DNA of 43,408 bases, taken from NCBI GenBank assembly GCA_024635555.1, contig JAGXIO010000204.1, forward strand, positions 1-43,408. The letters are read 5' to 3'. The position numbers and the translations under genes are program-made. This document shows positions 18,200 to 25,128 of this stretch, piece by piece. Source of the stretch: Saccharicrinis sp. Its GTDB lineage: Bacteria; Bacteroidota; Bacteroidia; Bacteroidales; Marinilabiliaceae. The notes under the pieces are model-generated. The model saw only the letters and a list, made by a program, of their open reading frames with translations. It was not told the origin of the DNA and did no database searches. The stretch's first letter is position 1; the number at the start of each line of letters is the position of its first letter.

Positions 18200-18853
18200 A
18201 TGGAAACTCACATTTTCAACAAACAAAACTCATTATTTAACCAGTTTATTGCCGAAATCCGTGACAAAGATATACAGACCGACCCCCTCCGTTTCCGAAG
18301 GAATATTGAACGAATGGGTGAGATACTTGCCTACGAAATCAGTAAAGCCCTAACGTACAAAAGTATCGACATCCAGACTCCACTGGGTGTGTCGCATGAA
18401 TTTGTTTGCGACCAAAAAATTGTGATAGCAACAATTTTAAGAGCCGGGTTACCCATGCACCAAGGTGTACTTAACTATTTTGACGGCGCTGAAAACGCTT
18501 TTGTATCGGCCTATCGCAAGTACAACGAAAAAGGGGATTTTGACGTTCATATCGAATATATTTCGTCGCCATCGCTGGAGGGTAAAATAGTAATACTTAC
18601 CGACCCCATGCTGGCCAGCGGCGCTTCGATGGATTTGGCGTACCGGGCACTATTGACTAGGGGCATACCTGAACATGTTCATATTGCCTCTATTATTGCC
18701 AGCGAAGAAGGCGTGGAGTATGTACAAAAAAATATGCCATCCGATAAAATTACCCTATGGATAGGTGCGGTGGATAAAGGCCTCAACGAAAAAAAATATA
18801 TTATTCCCGGCTTGGGCGATGCCGGCGATTTGGCTTTTGGAAGTAAGTTGTGA
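18200..18853 (+). CDS. upp: Uracil phosphoribosyltransferase
   Basis: 217-aa UPRTase, which converts uracil and PRPP to UMP in pyrimidine salvage. The PRPP-binding loop is VILTDPMLASGASMDLA. The uracil-binding C-terminus reads IIPGLGDAGDLAFG, the usual G-L-G-D-A-G-D-R-x-F-G motif with Leu where most enzymes have Arg. LRAGLPMHQGVLNYF is also conserved. Bacteroidota-type length. Divergent from the cupin operon; probably monocistronic. Confidence 0.95.
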   Translation: METHIFNKQNSLFNQFIAEIRDKDIQTDPLRFRRNIERMGEILAYEISKALTYKSIDIQTPLGVSHEFVCDQKIVIATILRAGLPMHQGVLNYFDGAENAFVSAYRKYNEKGDFDVHIEYISSPSLEGKIVILTDPMLASGASMDLAYRALLTRGIPEHVHIASIIASEEGVEYVQKNMPSDKITLWIGAVDKGLNEKKYIIPGLGDAGDLAFGSKL

Positions 18854-18922
18854 TATTTAAATAGTCTTGGATATCAACTAAGTTACCCACCTATCCTTCA
18901 AACATCCCTTCTGCTTCCAAAG

Positions 18923-18945
18923 TCCCCCTTCGGGGGATTAGGGGG
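18923..18945. repeat. G/C-block dispersed repeat overlapping the folK end
   Basis: TCCCCC-TTC-GGGGGA hairpin (18923-18937) followed by TTAGGGGGC. The reverse strand reads GCCCCCTAATCCCCCGAAGGG, a form seen repeatedly in Bacteroidota genomes between genes. It supplies the last two codons and the stop of folK. Confidence 0.5.
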
Positions 18946-19426
18946 CTATTCTCACCCACCCCGTATCCTTACATTCATCTAGCAGCATGCGCATCGTATT
19001 GCCCAATACCGGATGAACCAATGCACTCCATTTTTCAGCCAAAGGAAGCAAAGTGAATCTACGCTCCTGAATTTTGGGATGGGGAACGGTTAACTGGGGG
19101 AGATTTATGATTTCATCATTAAAAAACAGGATATCAATATCCATCGTTCTGCCTTCGTAACCATCTTGAGTTTTGGGCTTACGACCCAATTCTTTTTCAA
19201 TCTGTTGTCCCACAGTCAAAATTTCTGTTACCGATAAGACGGTTGACACTTCAAGAACCTGATTTAAAAAATTTTGCTGATGCGCAAAGCCCCATGGTTC
19301 GCTTTCGTAGCAACTCGAGCGTTTAATTATTTTACCAATCCGTGTGCCTATCAACACTTTGACCTCCTGCATGTTTTTTAGTCTGTTGCCTTCGTTGCCG
19401 CCAATAAGTAATTTAACGCTGTTCAT
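18938..19426 (-). CDS. folK: 2-amino-4-hydroxy-6-hydroxymethyldihydropteridine pyrophosphokinase
   Basis: 162-aa HPPK, which transfers pyrophosphate from ATP to hydroxymethyl-dihydropterin in folate synthesis. Motifs: LLIGGNEGNR at the N-terminus, SSCYESEPWGF, NFLNQVLEV, and GYEGRTMDIDILFFNDEIIN followed by LTVPHPKIQERRFTLLPLAE. The family usually ends soon after the VHPVL...W segment; here the final residues WVRIAP and the stop are encoded inside a G/C-rich dispersed repeat (18923-18945), so the natural end has probably been replaced. A TACCTTTG box lies upstream on the minus strand. It is divergent from sppA. Confidence 0.93.
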   Translation of the reverse strand: MNSVKLLIGGNEGNRLKNMQEVKVLIGTRIGKIIKRSSCYESEPWGFAHQQNFLNQVLEVSTVLSVTEILTVGQQIEKELGRKPKTQDGYEGRTMDIDILFFNDEIINLPQLTVPHPKIQERRFTLLPLAEKWSALVHPVLGNTMRMLLDECKDTGWVRIAP

Positions 19427-19452
19427 GTTTTTTCTTTCAAAATATTACACCA

Positions 19453-19460
19453 CAAAGGTA
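19453..19460 (-). promoter_or_regulatory. Probable -7 element of folK
   Basis: Minus-strand TACCTTTG fits TAnnTTTG, 27 bases before the folK start. Confidence 0.45.
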
Positions 19461-19479
19461 ACGATAACAATTGTTTTAA

Positions 19480-19487
19480 TATATTTG
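19480..19487 (+). promoter_or_regulatory. Probable -7 element of sppA
   Basis: TATATTTG fits TAnnTTTG, 37 bases before the sppA start. It lies back to back with the folK element. Confidence 0.45.
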
Positions 19488-19523
19488 TTTGTAAAAGACA
19501 ATCCTCATTAACAATTCAAAATT

Positions 19524-21287
19524 ATGGCAAAATTTTTTAAATCATTACTTCTTGCGGTGCTTGGCTCTATTGTAACAGCCATTTTAATCGTTCTTATATT
19601 TGTTGGTGTAATAGCTTCCATTATTGCCTCGGGCGAAAAGGATGTTACAGTTAAGGAAGATACCCTTTTAACTATCAACTTAGATAAGGTTATCAAAGAT
19701 AGAGGCGTGGACGACCCACTAGCCGATTTGCTTGGCGAAACTCCCTTTGGCGAAACGCAAATAGGCCTTAACGATGTGCTCGCAAATATAAAAAAGGCAC
19801 AACGAGACAAAAATATTCTAGGTATCTACTTAGAGTGCGGAAATCCCATGACCGGATATGCCACCTTAAACGAAATAAGAGAGGCGCTGGTAACCTTTAA
19901 AGATTCCGGAAAATTTATTTATGCTTATGCGCCCATGTATTCGCAAAAGGGATATTACTTGGCTTCCGCTGCCACAAAAGTATATTTGCCACCTCATGGT
20001 ATGATAGACTTTAAGGGCTTAAGCTCGGAACGAACCTTTTTTAAAGGTGCTTTAGAAAAACTAGGTGTGGAGATGCAAATATTTAAACATGGCAAATTTA
20101 AATCGGCAGTAGAACCTTTTATCCTCGACCACATGAGCGATCCTTCCAAAGAGCAGACCATCACCTACGTTAATTCCATTTGGAACCATATAGCAGCAGG
20201 CATATCCCAAACCAGAGGAATATCTGCCACCGAAATCAATACCTTGGCCAACAATGGAGGTATGTTTTTGAGCAATGATGTTTTTGTTGAAGGCAAAATT
20301 TTGGATGGACTAAAATACAAGGACGAAGTGATAGCCGAACTGAAAACACTTACCAGTACCGAAGAAGATAAGGATATTAGACAGGTGACGTTTGCCGATT
20401 ATAAGTCGGTGTATGTGTCCGACGGTAACAAAGGTTTGGTTAAAGATAAAATTGCGGTTATATATGCCGAGGGCGATATAGATGGTATGGATGAAGACGG
20501 CATCAAATCCGAAGAACTAAGTAAGACTATCCGTGATGCCCGTCGCGACGAGAACATTAAGGCGGTGGTACTCAGGATAAACTCTCCCGGCGGTTCGGGC
20601 TCAGGCTCCGACATTATTTGGCGCGAAGTGCAACTGTGCAAGGAAGTGAAGCCGGTAATTGTTTCGATGGGCGATTTGGCGGCCTCGGGCGGATATTACA
20701 TTGCCTGCGTGGCCGATACTATTGTAGCCAACCCCGTTACGCTAACCGGTTCGATAGGTGTTTTTGGAATGATGCCCAACATTAAGCCACTAGCCAATAA
20801 ATATGGGTTTACTTTTGATGGTGTTAAAACCAACAAATTTGCCGACATGCCTTCTATCACCCGTCCGCTCAACGACGATGAAAAAGCCTTGTTTCAAGGA
20901 TATGTAGAAAGGTTTTACGAGGTGTTTATTGGTAGATGTGCTGATGGTAGAAACATGACCAAACAGTCTATTGACTCAATAGGCCAAGGAAGGGTTTGGA
21001 GTGGCGAAAATGCCATTGCACTAAACTTGGTTGATGTGATGGGCGGATTGGAAACAGCCATACAAATTGCCAAAGAAAAAGCCGGCCTCGAAAAATATAG
21101 TATAAAGGAGTTGCCCGATAAATTATCGCCCATCGAAGAAATGTTCAAAAGCATGAAAAGCGAAGCCAAATCGTATATGGTAGAATCATTCTTAGGCATT
21201 AAATATGAGCAGCTTGAACGTATTAACAAACTAAAAGAAATTCACCCAATCCAGGCAAGACTGCCTTACGAATTGCAGATAAATTAA
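19524..21287 (+). CDS. sppA: Signal peptide peptidase SppA (67-kDa type)
   Basis: 587 aa. One N-terminal membrane anchor (about 7-34), then two tandem ClpP-like (S49) domains. The catalytic dyad can be placed: general base Lys193 in KFKSAVEPF in the N-terminal domain, and nucleophile Ser388 in MGDLAASGGYYIA in the C-terminal domain, matching Lys209/Ser409 of the E. coli 67K enzyme. RINSPGGSGSGSDIIW forms the oxyanion region. It degrades cleaved signal peptides in the membrane. In Bacteroidota sppA is usually followed directly by lpxK and punA; here a parDE pair lies between. Confidence 0.95.
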   Translation: MAKFFKSLLLAVLGSIVTAILIVLIFVGVIASIIASGEKDVTVKEDTLLTINLDKVIKDRGVDDPLADLLGETPFGETQIGLNDVLANIKKAQRDKNILGIYLECGNPMTGYATLNEIREALVTFKDSGKFIYAYAPMYSQKGYYLASAATKVYLPPHGMIDFKGLSSERTFFKGALEKLGVEMQIFKHGKFKSAVEPFILDHMSDPSKEQTITYVNSIWNHIAAGISQTRGISATEINTLANNGGMFLSNDVFVEGKILDGLKYKDEVIAELKTLTSTEEDKDIRQVTFADYKSVYVSDGNKGLVKDKIAVIYAEGDIDGMDEDGIKSEELSKTIRDARRDENIKAVVLRINSPGGSGSGSDIIWREVQLCKEVKPVIVSMGDLAASGGYYIACVADTIVANPVTLTGSIGVFGMMPNIKPLANKYGFTFDGVKTNKFADMPSITRPLNDDEKALFQGYVERFYEVFIGRCADGRNMTKQSIDSIGQGRVWSGENAIALNLVDVMGGLETAIQIAKEKAGLEKYSIKELPDKLSPIEEMFKSMKSEAKSYMVESFLGIKYEQLERINKLKEIHPIQARLPYELQIN

Positions 21288-21340
21288 AGTTTATCTAACT
21301 TTTAACTTTAGTTGAGTGTAATATGAGCAAACGAGACAGA

Positions 21341-21372
21341 TTTGGGGTTTTTACCAAAATTTGGTAAATTTG
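21341..21372 (+). promoter_or_regulatory. parDE promoter with overlapping palindromic operator
   Basis: A -33 TTTG (21341-21344) and -7 TAAATTTG (21365-21372) are separated by exactly 20 bases, close to the Bacteroidota consensus. A perfect palindrome TTTACCAAA-A-TTTGGTAAA (21350-21368) sits between and across the -7 box. This is where a ParD ribbon-helix-helix dimer would be expected to bind and repress its own operon. Confidence 0.7.
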
Positions 21373-21385
21373 GAAAAATTAAACA

Positions 21386-21634
21386 ATGAAGAATACATCA
21401 ATATCACTCGGAAATTATTTTGACCAATTCGTTAGCAGTCAAGTTTCTGCTGGACGATACAAAAATGTTAGTGAAGTAATCAGAGCTGGACTTCGACTTT
21501 TGGAAAATGAGGAAAGCAAAGTAATCACATTAAGAAATGCCATTCAAGAAGGATTAAACAGTCCAAGGGTTGAAAACTTTGACTTTGATGAAAATCTGAA
21601 AAAACTAAAATCTGAAAAAAGAAAAAATGGCTAA
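21386..21634 (+). CDS. parD: Type II antitoxin, ParD family
   Basis: 82 aa. N-terminal ribbon-helix-helix DNA-binding domain: strand NTSISLGNYFDQFV and the helical segment GRYKNVSEVIRAGLRLLE typical of ParD/CopG antitoxins. The C-terminal tail (PRVENFDFDENLKKLKSEKRKNG) is the disordered toxin-binding part. It neutralises ParE and autorepresses at the upstream palindrome. The stop overlaps the ParE start by 8 bases. The pair appears inserted in the sppA-lpxK-punA order. A low-GC, Lys/Asn-rich composition fits horizontal gain. Confidence 0.9.
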   Translation: MKNTSISLGNYFDQFVSSQVSAGRYKNVSEVIRAGLRLLENEESKVITLRNAIQEGLNSPRVENFDFDENLKKLKSEKRKNG

Positions 21635-21926
21635 AGTTATATTGAGACAAGAAGCCATTGAAGACTTGAATGATATTTGGGAATATACTTTCGAAAAATG
21701 GTCTGAAAACCAAGCTGATAAATATTATGCGACAATTAAATTTGCTTGTAAAGAAATCGGAGAAAATCCTGACCTTGGAAAAGTATATACTGGCATAAGC
21801 AGAAATCTATTAGGACTCAAATCTGGAAAACACATAATATTTTATCATTTGATTTCTGAAAATGAAATTGAGGTTATAAGAATATTACACGAAAGAATGG
21901 ATTTGAATAATAGATTGACTGAATAA
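21627..21926 (+). CDS. parE: Type II toxin, RelE/ParE family
   Basis: 99 aa. N-terminal helices ILRQEAIEDLNDIWEYTFEKWSENQADKYY and the C-terminal strands GLKSGKHIIFYHLISENEIEVIRILHERMD match the ParE fold; the conserved R-I-L-H-x-R-M-D end is intact. ParE toxins poison DNA gyrase. The gene overlaps parD by 8 bases and looks complete, so the toxin-antitoxin pair is probably functional. Confidence 0.9.
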   Translation: MAKVILRQEAIEDLNDIWEYTFEKWSENQADKYYATIKFACKEIGENPDLGKVYTGISRNLLGLKSGKHIIFYHLISENEIEVIRILHERMDLNNRLTE

Positions 21927-22121
21927 AAAACTACACCCGACAAAAGCTATATGTAATGCGGAATTCAGCTGGCAATTCAACCGAAGTTCTCCGTTGCAAT
22001 ACCGCTAATTCGTCTTTGACAATTGGCATAAAAAAAGGAATAATGAATAAACGAATTGGCTCAGTGCAAACTTGAAAGTGAAATGTTTCAAAGTACCGTA
22101 CTACACATAGCCAAACCTTTT

Positions 22122-22155
22122 AAAAAGGCTGTTCTGTAAAAGACGGCCTTTTTTT
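22122..22155 (+). terminator. Intrinsic terminator abutting the lpxK start
   Basis: Stem AAAAAGGCTGT (22122-22132) / ACGGCCTTTTT (22143-22153), 11 bp with one U-G wobble, 10-base loop, followed by a T run. It ends only 7 bases before the lpxK ATG. A competing smaller hairpin CCTTTT-A-AAAAGG (22116-22128) would use the left arm. Confidence 0.7.
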
Positions 22156-22161
22156 ACAGCC

Positions 22162-23235
22162 ATGAAAACGATAAAATACATACGGTTTTTACTTTATCCA
22201 ATAGCCTTGCTGTATGGATTGATTGTTCGTGCGCGGAACTATATGTTTAACATAGGAATATTGAAATCGGAGCACTTTTCTATACCTATTATTTCGGTGG
22301 GGAACATTACCGTTGGCGGAACGGGCAAAACTCCGCTCACCGAGTTTCTCATTAAAATACTCAAAGAAGATTATCAGGTGGCACTTTTAAGCCGGGGCTA
22401 TAAGCGCCTCACCAAAGGACTTGTGGTAGCCAATGCCCAATCAACGGCATCTGAAATTGGCGACGAGCCCAAGCAAATACTTGATAAGTTTGCCGATATC
22501 ACCGTGGCTGTTTCCGAAAAAAGAGTTTTAGGTATAAACGGTCTGCTGGCGTTGCCTAAAACCCTTGATGTAATTGTGATGGACGATGCCTATCAGCACC
22601 GCTTTGTAAAGCCGGGGCTGAGCATTTTAGTGGTGGACTATAACCGCCCCTTATGGAGGGACTTGATGCTTCCAGCAGGTGAATTACGCGAGCCCATGAA
22701 CGGTAAAAAAAGAGCCGACATTATTTTATTCAGTAAGTGTCCAAAGCAACTAAGTACGGATAAGCAAAGCGAATTTATCCGTAAAATAAACCCCCTTCCC
22801 CATCAGCAGGTCTATTTTTCCTCCATAGCTTATCAAAATCCCCGTTTACTTTTTGATGGGCAGCAAAGCGAAATTAATCTGACAGAAGCAAGCGTTTTGG
22901 TTGTTACCGGCATTGCCAACCCTGCACCTTTTGTAAAGCATGTTACGAATATGGCCAAAGAAGTGCAAAACATGAGTTATTCAGATCATTATCAGTTTAC
23001 ATTAAAAGACATAGCACAAATAACCAAACGATTTAACGGACTGGAAGGCAATTCCAAATTTATTATAACCACCGAGAAGGACGCAGTAAGGTTGAGACAG
23101 ATAATTGAAAAAAACTCGGAACTGGCGCGGTACATTTGTTATATCCCCATCCAAATAGAAATATTAAACGATAAGCAACAGGAATTCACAAAAAAAATTA
23201 GGAGCTATGTTGACGAAGATAAAAGAAACAGCTGA
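22162..23235 (+). CDS. lpxK: Tetraacyldisaccharide 4'-kinase
   Basis: 357 aa. One N-terminal membrane segment (about 9-22), then the P-loop SVGNITVGGTGKTPLTEFL (P-loop core about 51-58) characteristic of LpxK, the downstream LSRGYKR motif and VIVMDDAYQHRFVKPG with the catalytic-region Asp pair. It phosphorylates the 4' position of the lipid A precursor at the inner membrane. Length is normal for Bacteroidota. It overlaps punA by 29 bases. No TAnnTTTG promoter is obvious just upstream; the start follows a terminator directly. Confidence 0.95.
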   Translation: MKTIKYIRFLLYPIALLYGLIVRARNYMFNIGILKSEHFSIPIISVGNITVGGTGKTPLTEFLIKILKEDYQVALLSRGYKRLTKGLVVANAQSTASEIGDEPKQILDKFADITVAVSEKRVLGINGLLALPKTLDVIVMDDAYQHRFVKPGLSILVVDYNRPLWRDLMLPAGELREPMNGKKRADIILFSKCPKQLSTDKQSEFIRKINPLPHQQVYFSSIAYQNPRLLFDGQQSEINLTEASVLVVTGIANPAPFVKHVTNMAKEVQNMSYSDHYQFTLKDIAQITKRFNGLEGNSKFIITTEKDAVRLRQIIEKNSELARYICYIPIQIEILNDKQQEFTKKIRSYVDEDKRNS

Positions 23236-24019
23236 TTTTATTTTGGAGCAATCCAAAACAGAAGCCACCATCGGTATTATCCTTGGCACGGGTTTGGGCG
23301 GTTTAGTGGGGGAAATAGACATAAAAAGCACCCTGAATTATGATGCGATCCCAAACTTCCCGGTATCAACAGTCCAAGGCCACCAGGGCAGGCTTATATT
23401 CGGAATGCTGGGTGGTAAACAGGTAGTGGCGATGCAGGGGCGTTTTCACTATTACGAGGGCTACGATATGAAACAGGTTACTTTTCCGGTAAGGGTGATG
23501 AAAATGATGGGAATAGATACCCTGTTGGTTAGCAATGCCAGCGGAGGATTAAATCCGGATTTTGTGGTGGGCGACATCATGGTAATCGAAGATCAGATAA
23601 ACATGTTTGGCGACAATCCATTGATGGGCAAAAACTTTGATGAGCTGGGTCCACGCTTTCCCGACATGAGCCAACCCTATTCCAAAATACTAATTGCCAA
23701 AGCTTTTGAAATAGCTAAAAAGAATAACATTAAGCTTAAGCGTGGCGTTTACGTGGGCACCTCGGGCCCAACCTTCGAAACACCTGCCGAGTACAAGATG
23801 TTCCGTATTTTAGGTGCCGATGCGGTAGGCATGTCCACTGTCCCCGAAGTAATTGTGGCCCGCCATATGGATATGACCTGTTTTGGTGTTTCCATCGTAA
23901 CCGATTCGGGCGTTCCGGGTGAGATAGTAGAAATATCGCACGAAGAAGTGCAACTAGTAGCCGCTAAAGCCGAACCTATTATGACAATGATAATTAAAGA
24001 ACTGGTCGCTTCGTTGTAG
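23207..24019 (+). CDS. punA: Purine-nucleoside phosphorylase, trimeric type
   Basis: 270 aa. Motifs of PNP class I: IGIILGTGLGGLVGEI (phosphate loop), VQGHQGRLIFG, QGRFHYYEGY, and GTSGPTFETPAEYKMFRILGADAVGMSTVPE with the conserved Glu and Met of the base/ribose site; an Asn would normally be read in VSNASGGLN (about residues 111-119). It phosphorolyses inosine and guanosine in purine salvage. The ATG at 23207 lies inside lpxK, a 29-base overlap, so coupling is likely. Confidence 0.95.
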   Translation: MLTKIKETADFILEQSKTEATIGIILGTGLGGLVGEIDIKSTLNYDAIPNFPVSTVQGHQGRLIFGMLGGKQVVAMQGRFHYYEGYDMKQVTFPVRVMKMMGIDTLLVSNASGGLNPDFVVGDIMVIEDQINMFGDNPLMGKNFDELGPRFPDMSQPYSKILIAKAFEIAKKNNIKLKRGVYVGTSGPTFETPAEYKMFRILGADAVGMSTVPEVIVARHMDMTCFGVSIVTDSGVPGEIVEISHEEVQLVAAKAEPIMTMIIKELVASL

Positions 24020-24116
24020 CCTAAAAATTCATCTTCGGAAGTAAAAGCATGGGCAAACCACAGGAACAACAAAACTGCAAAAACAAACTAGGCCAACCGC
24101 ATTTACCATTCAACCC

Positions 24117-24135
24117 TGTCTGCAATAGGCAGACA
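24117..24135. repeat. Small ATAGGCAG-type palindrome
   Basis: TGTCTGC-AATAG-GCAGACA, 7-bp arms, lies in the convergent gap between punA and the beta-barrel gene. It shares the TAGGCAG core with the hairpin at 27309-27328. It may also act as a weak terminator. Confidence 0.4.
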
Positions 24136-24177
24136 CGTTGTGGTTGTTTCCCTTTACCATTAAAATATTTTATATCA

Positions 24178-25116
24178 TCAACGCATAGATGCGGGTGGCA
24201 CATAAGAAGGTGATGATTTATAGCTAGCGTTGAACGGGAAAAATTTAAGACCAATAAAAGCACCAAAACCTTGTAATTTTGTTTCCTTGGAAAGTACAGA
24301 GATGCTGTTCACTGCATACTTGTCACCATTCACAGTAGTTAAATGTGTGCTTTCAGTATCCATCACCTCGTTAAGACTTTGGCTATATCTTGCGCCAAGG
24401 GTTAAAATAGTTTTCTTTCCCAGGTTAATATCAAACCCTGCTTGTATCGAACCTAGCAGGATTAAATCAGATACTTCCATGTCCGATTCCGTTTTTATAT
24501 CTTCCTGGGTAGGAAAACCGTGATGAGGGATATTCTCTAATGGCTCACTTAAATAAGGGTAATCACCTTTGAATGTTACATTCCCCATCCCTTTGCTTGT
24601 TTTTTCAATGGGTATGCCTGCTGCAATGCCCGGTTTAATATAAAAGTGAAAATTAGAGGAAAACGGAACCCTAAGTTGTATCGAAAAAGGAATTTGTATT
24701 AATCCAATGGTCTGATTGTCTGTGAAATGATGTACTTCGGCAAGCCTTGTGTATGTTTCTGGTCCCGATTGAAAATCATCATCGATAGCTTCGTAAGATT
24801 CTGTAAATCCCACGATATCGCTTTTTAATTGAAAGGTTTGGTATTCGGCACCCAAACTGATTCCGAAATGAGGTGTAATTAAATAACCTAATTCAAATGT
24901 CCCGCCAAAAGATAGGTCAGCAGATGTTTCGGTGTAATCACTATATTGATAATCACCAACACCATTAATAGTGTGCTTTAGGCTATTTTGATTGTAGGAT
25001 CCGTTAAAGCCCAAATAAAACCCTTTTGTTTTCATTATAAGGGAGTCCTCCTGCCCAATAGCGTTGGAGGTTAGTAGGCTGAATATAATGCAGATATAAA
25101 TAGTTAGATGCTTCAT
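24178..25116 (-). CDS. Outer-membrane beta-barrel protein
   Basis: 312 aa. Signal peptide (1 to about 21, ending NAIGQ), then alternating strands with aromatic residues (KGFYLGFNGSYNQNSL, FELGYLITPHFGISLGAEYQTF, IPFSIQLRVPFSSNFHFYIKPGIAAGI, TILTLGARYSQSLNEV, GFGAFIGLKFFPF), the pattern of the 8-stranded OMP_b-brl porin-like family. It is the last gene of the surface cluster, 12 bases from the 715-aa T9SS protein gene, so probably co-transcribed. The C-terminus continues past the usual terminal Phe with about 15 residues (NASYKSSPSYVPPASMR). Role unknown; possibly an anchor or partner. Confidence 0.8.
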   Translation of the reverse strand: MKHLTIYICIIFSLLTSNAIGQEDSLIMKTKGFYLGFNGSYNQNSLKHTINGVGDYQYSDYTETSADLSFGGTFELGYLITPHFGISLGAEYQTFQLKSDIVGFTESYEAIDDDFQSGPETYTRLAEVHHFTDNQTIGLIQIPFSIQLRVPFSSNFHFYIKPGIAAGIPIEKTSKGMGNVTFKGDYPYLSEPLENIPHHGFPTQEDIKTESDMEVSDLILLGSIQAGFDINLGKKTILTLGARYSQSLNEVMDTESTHLTTVNGDKYAVNSISVLSKETKLQGFGAFIGLKFFPFNASYKSSPSYVPPASMR

Positions 25117-25128
25117 CTCTCAAATTCC

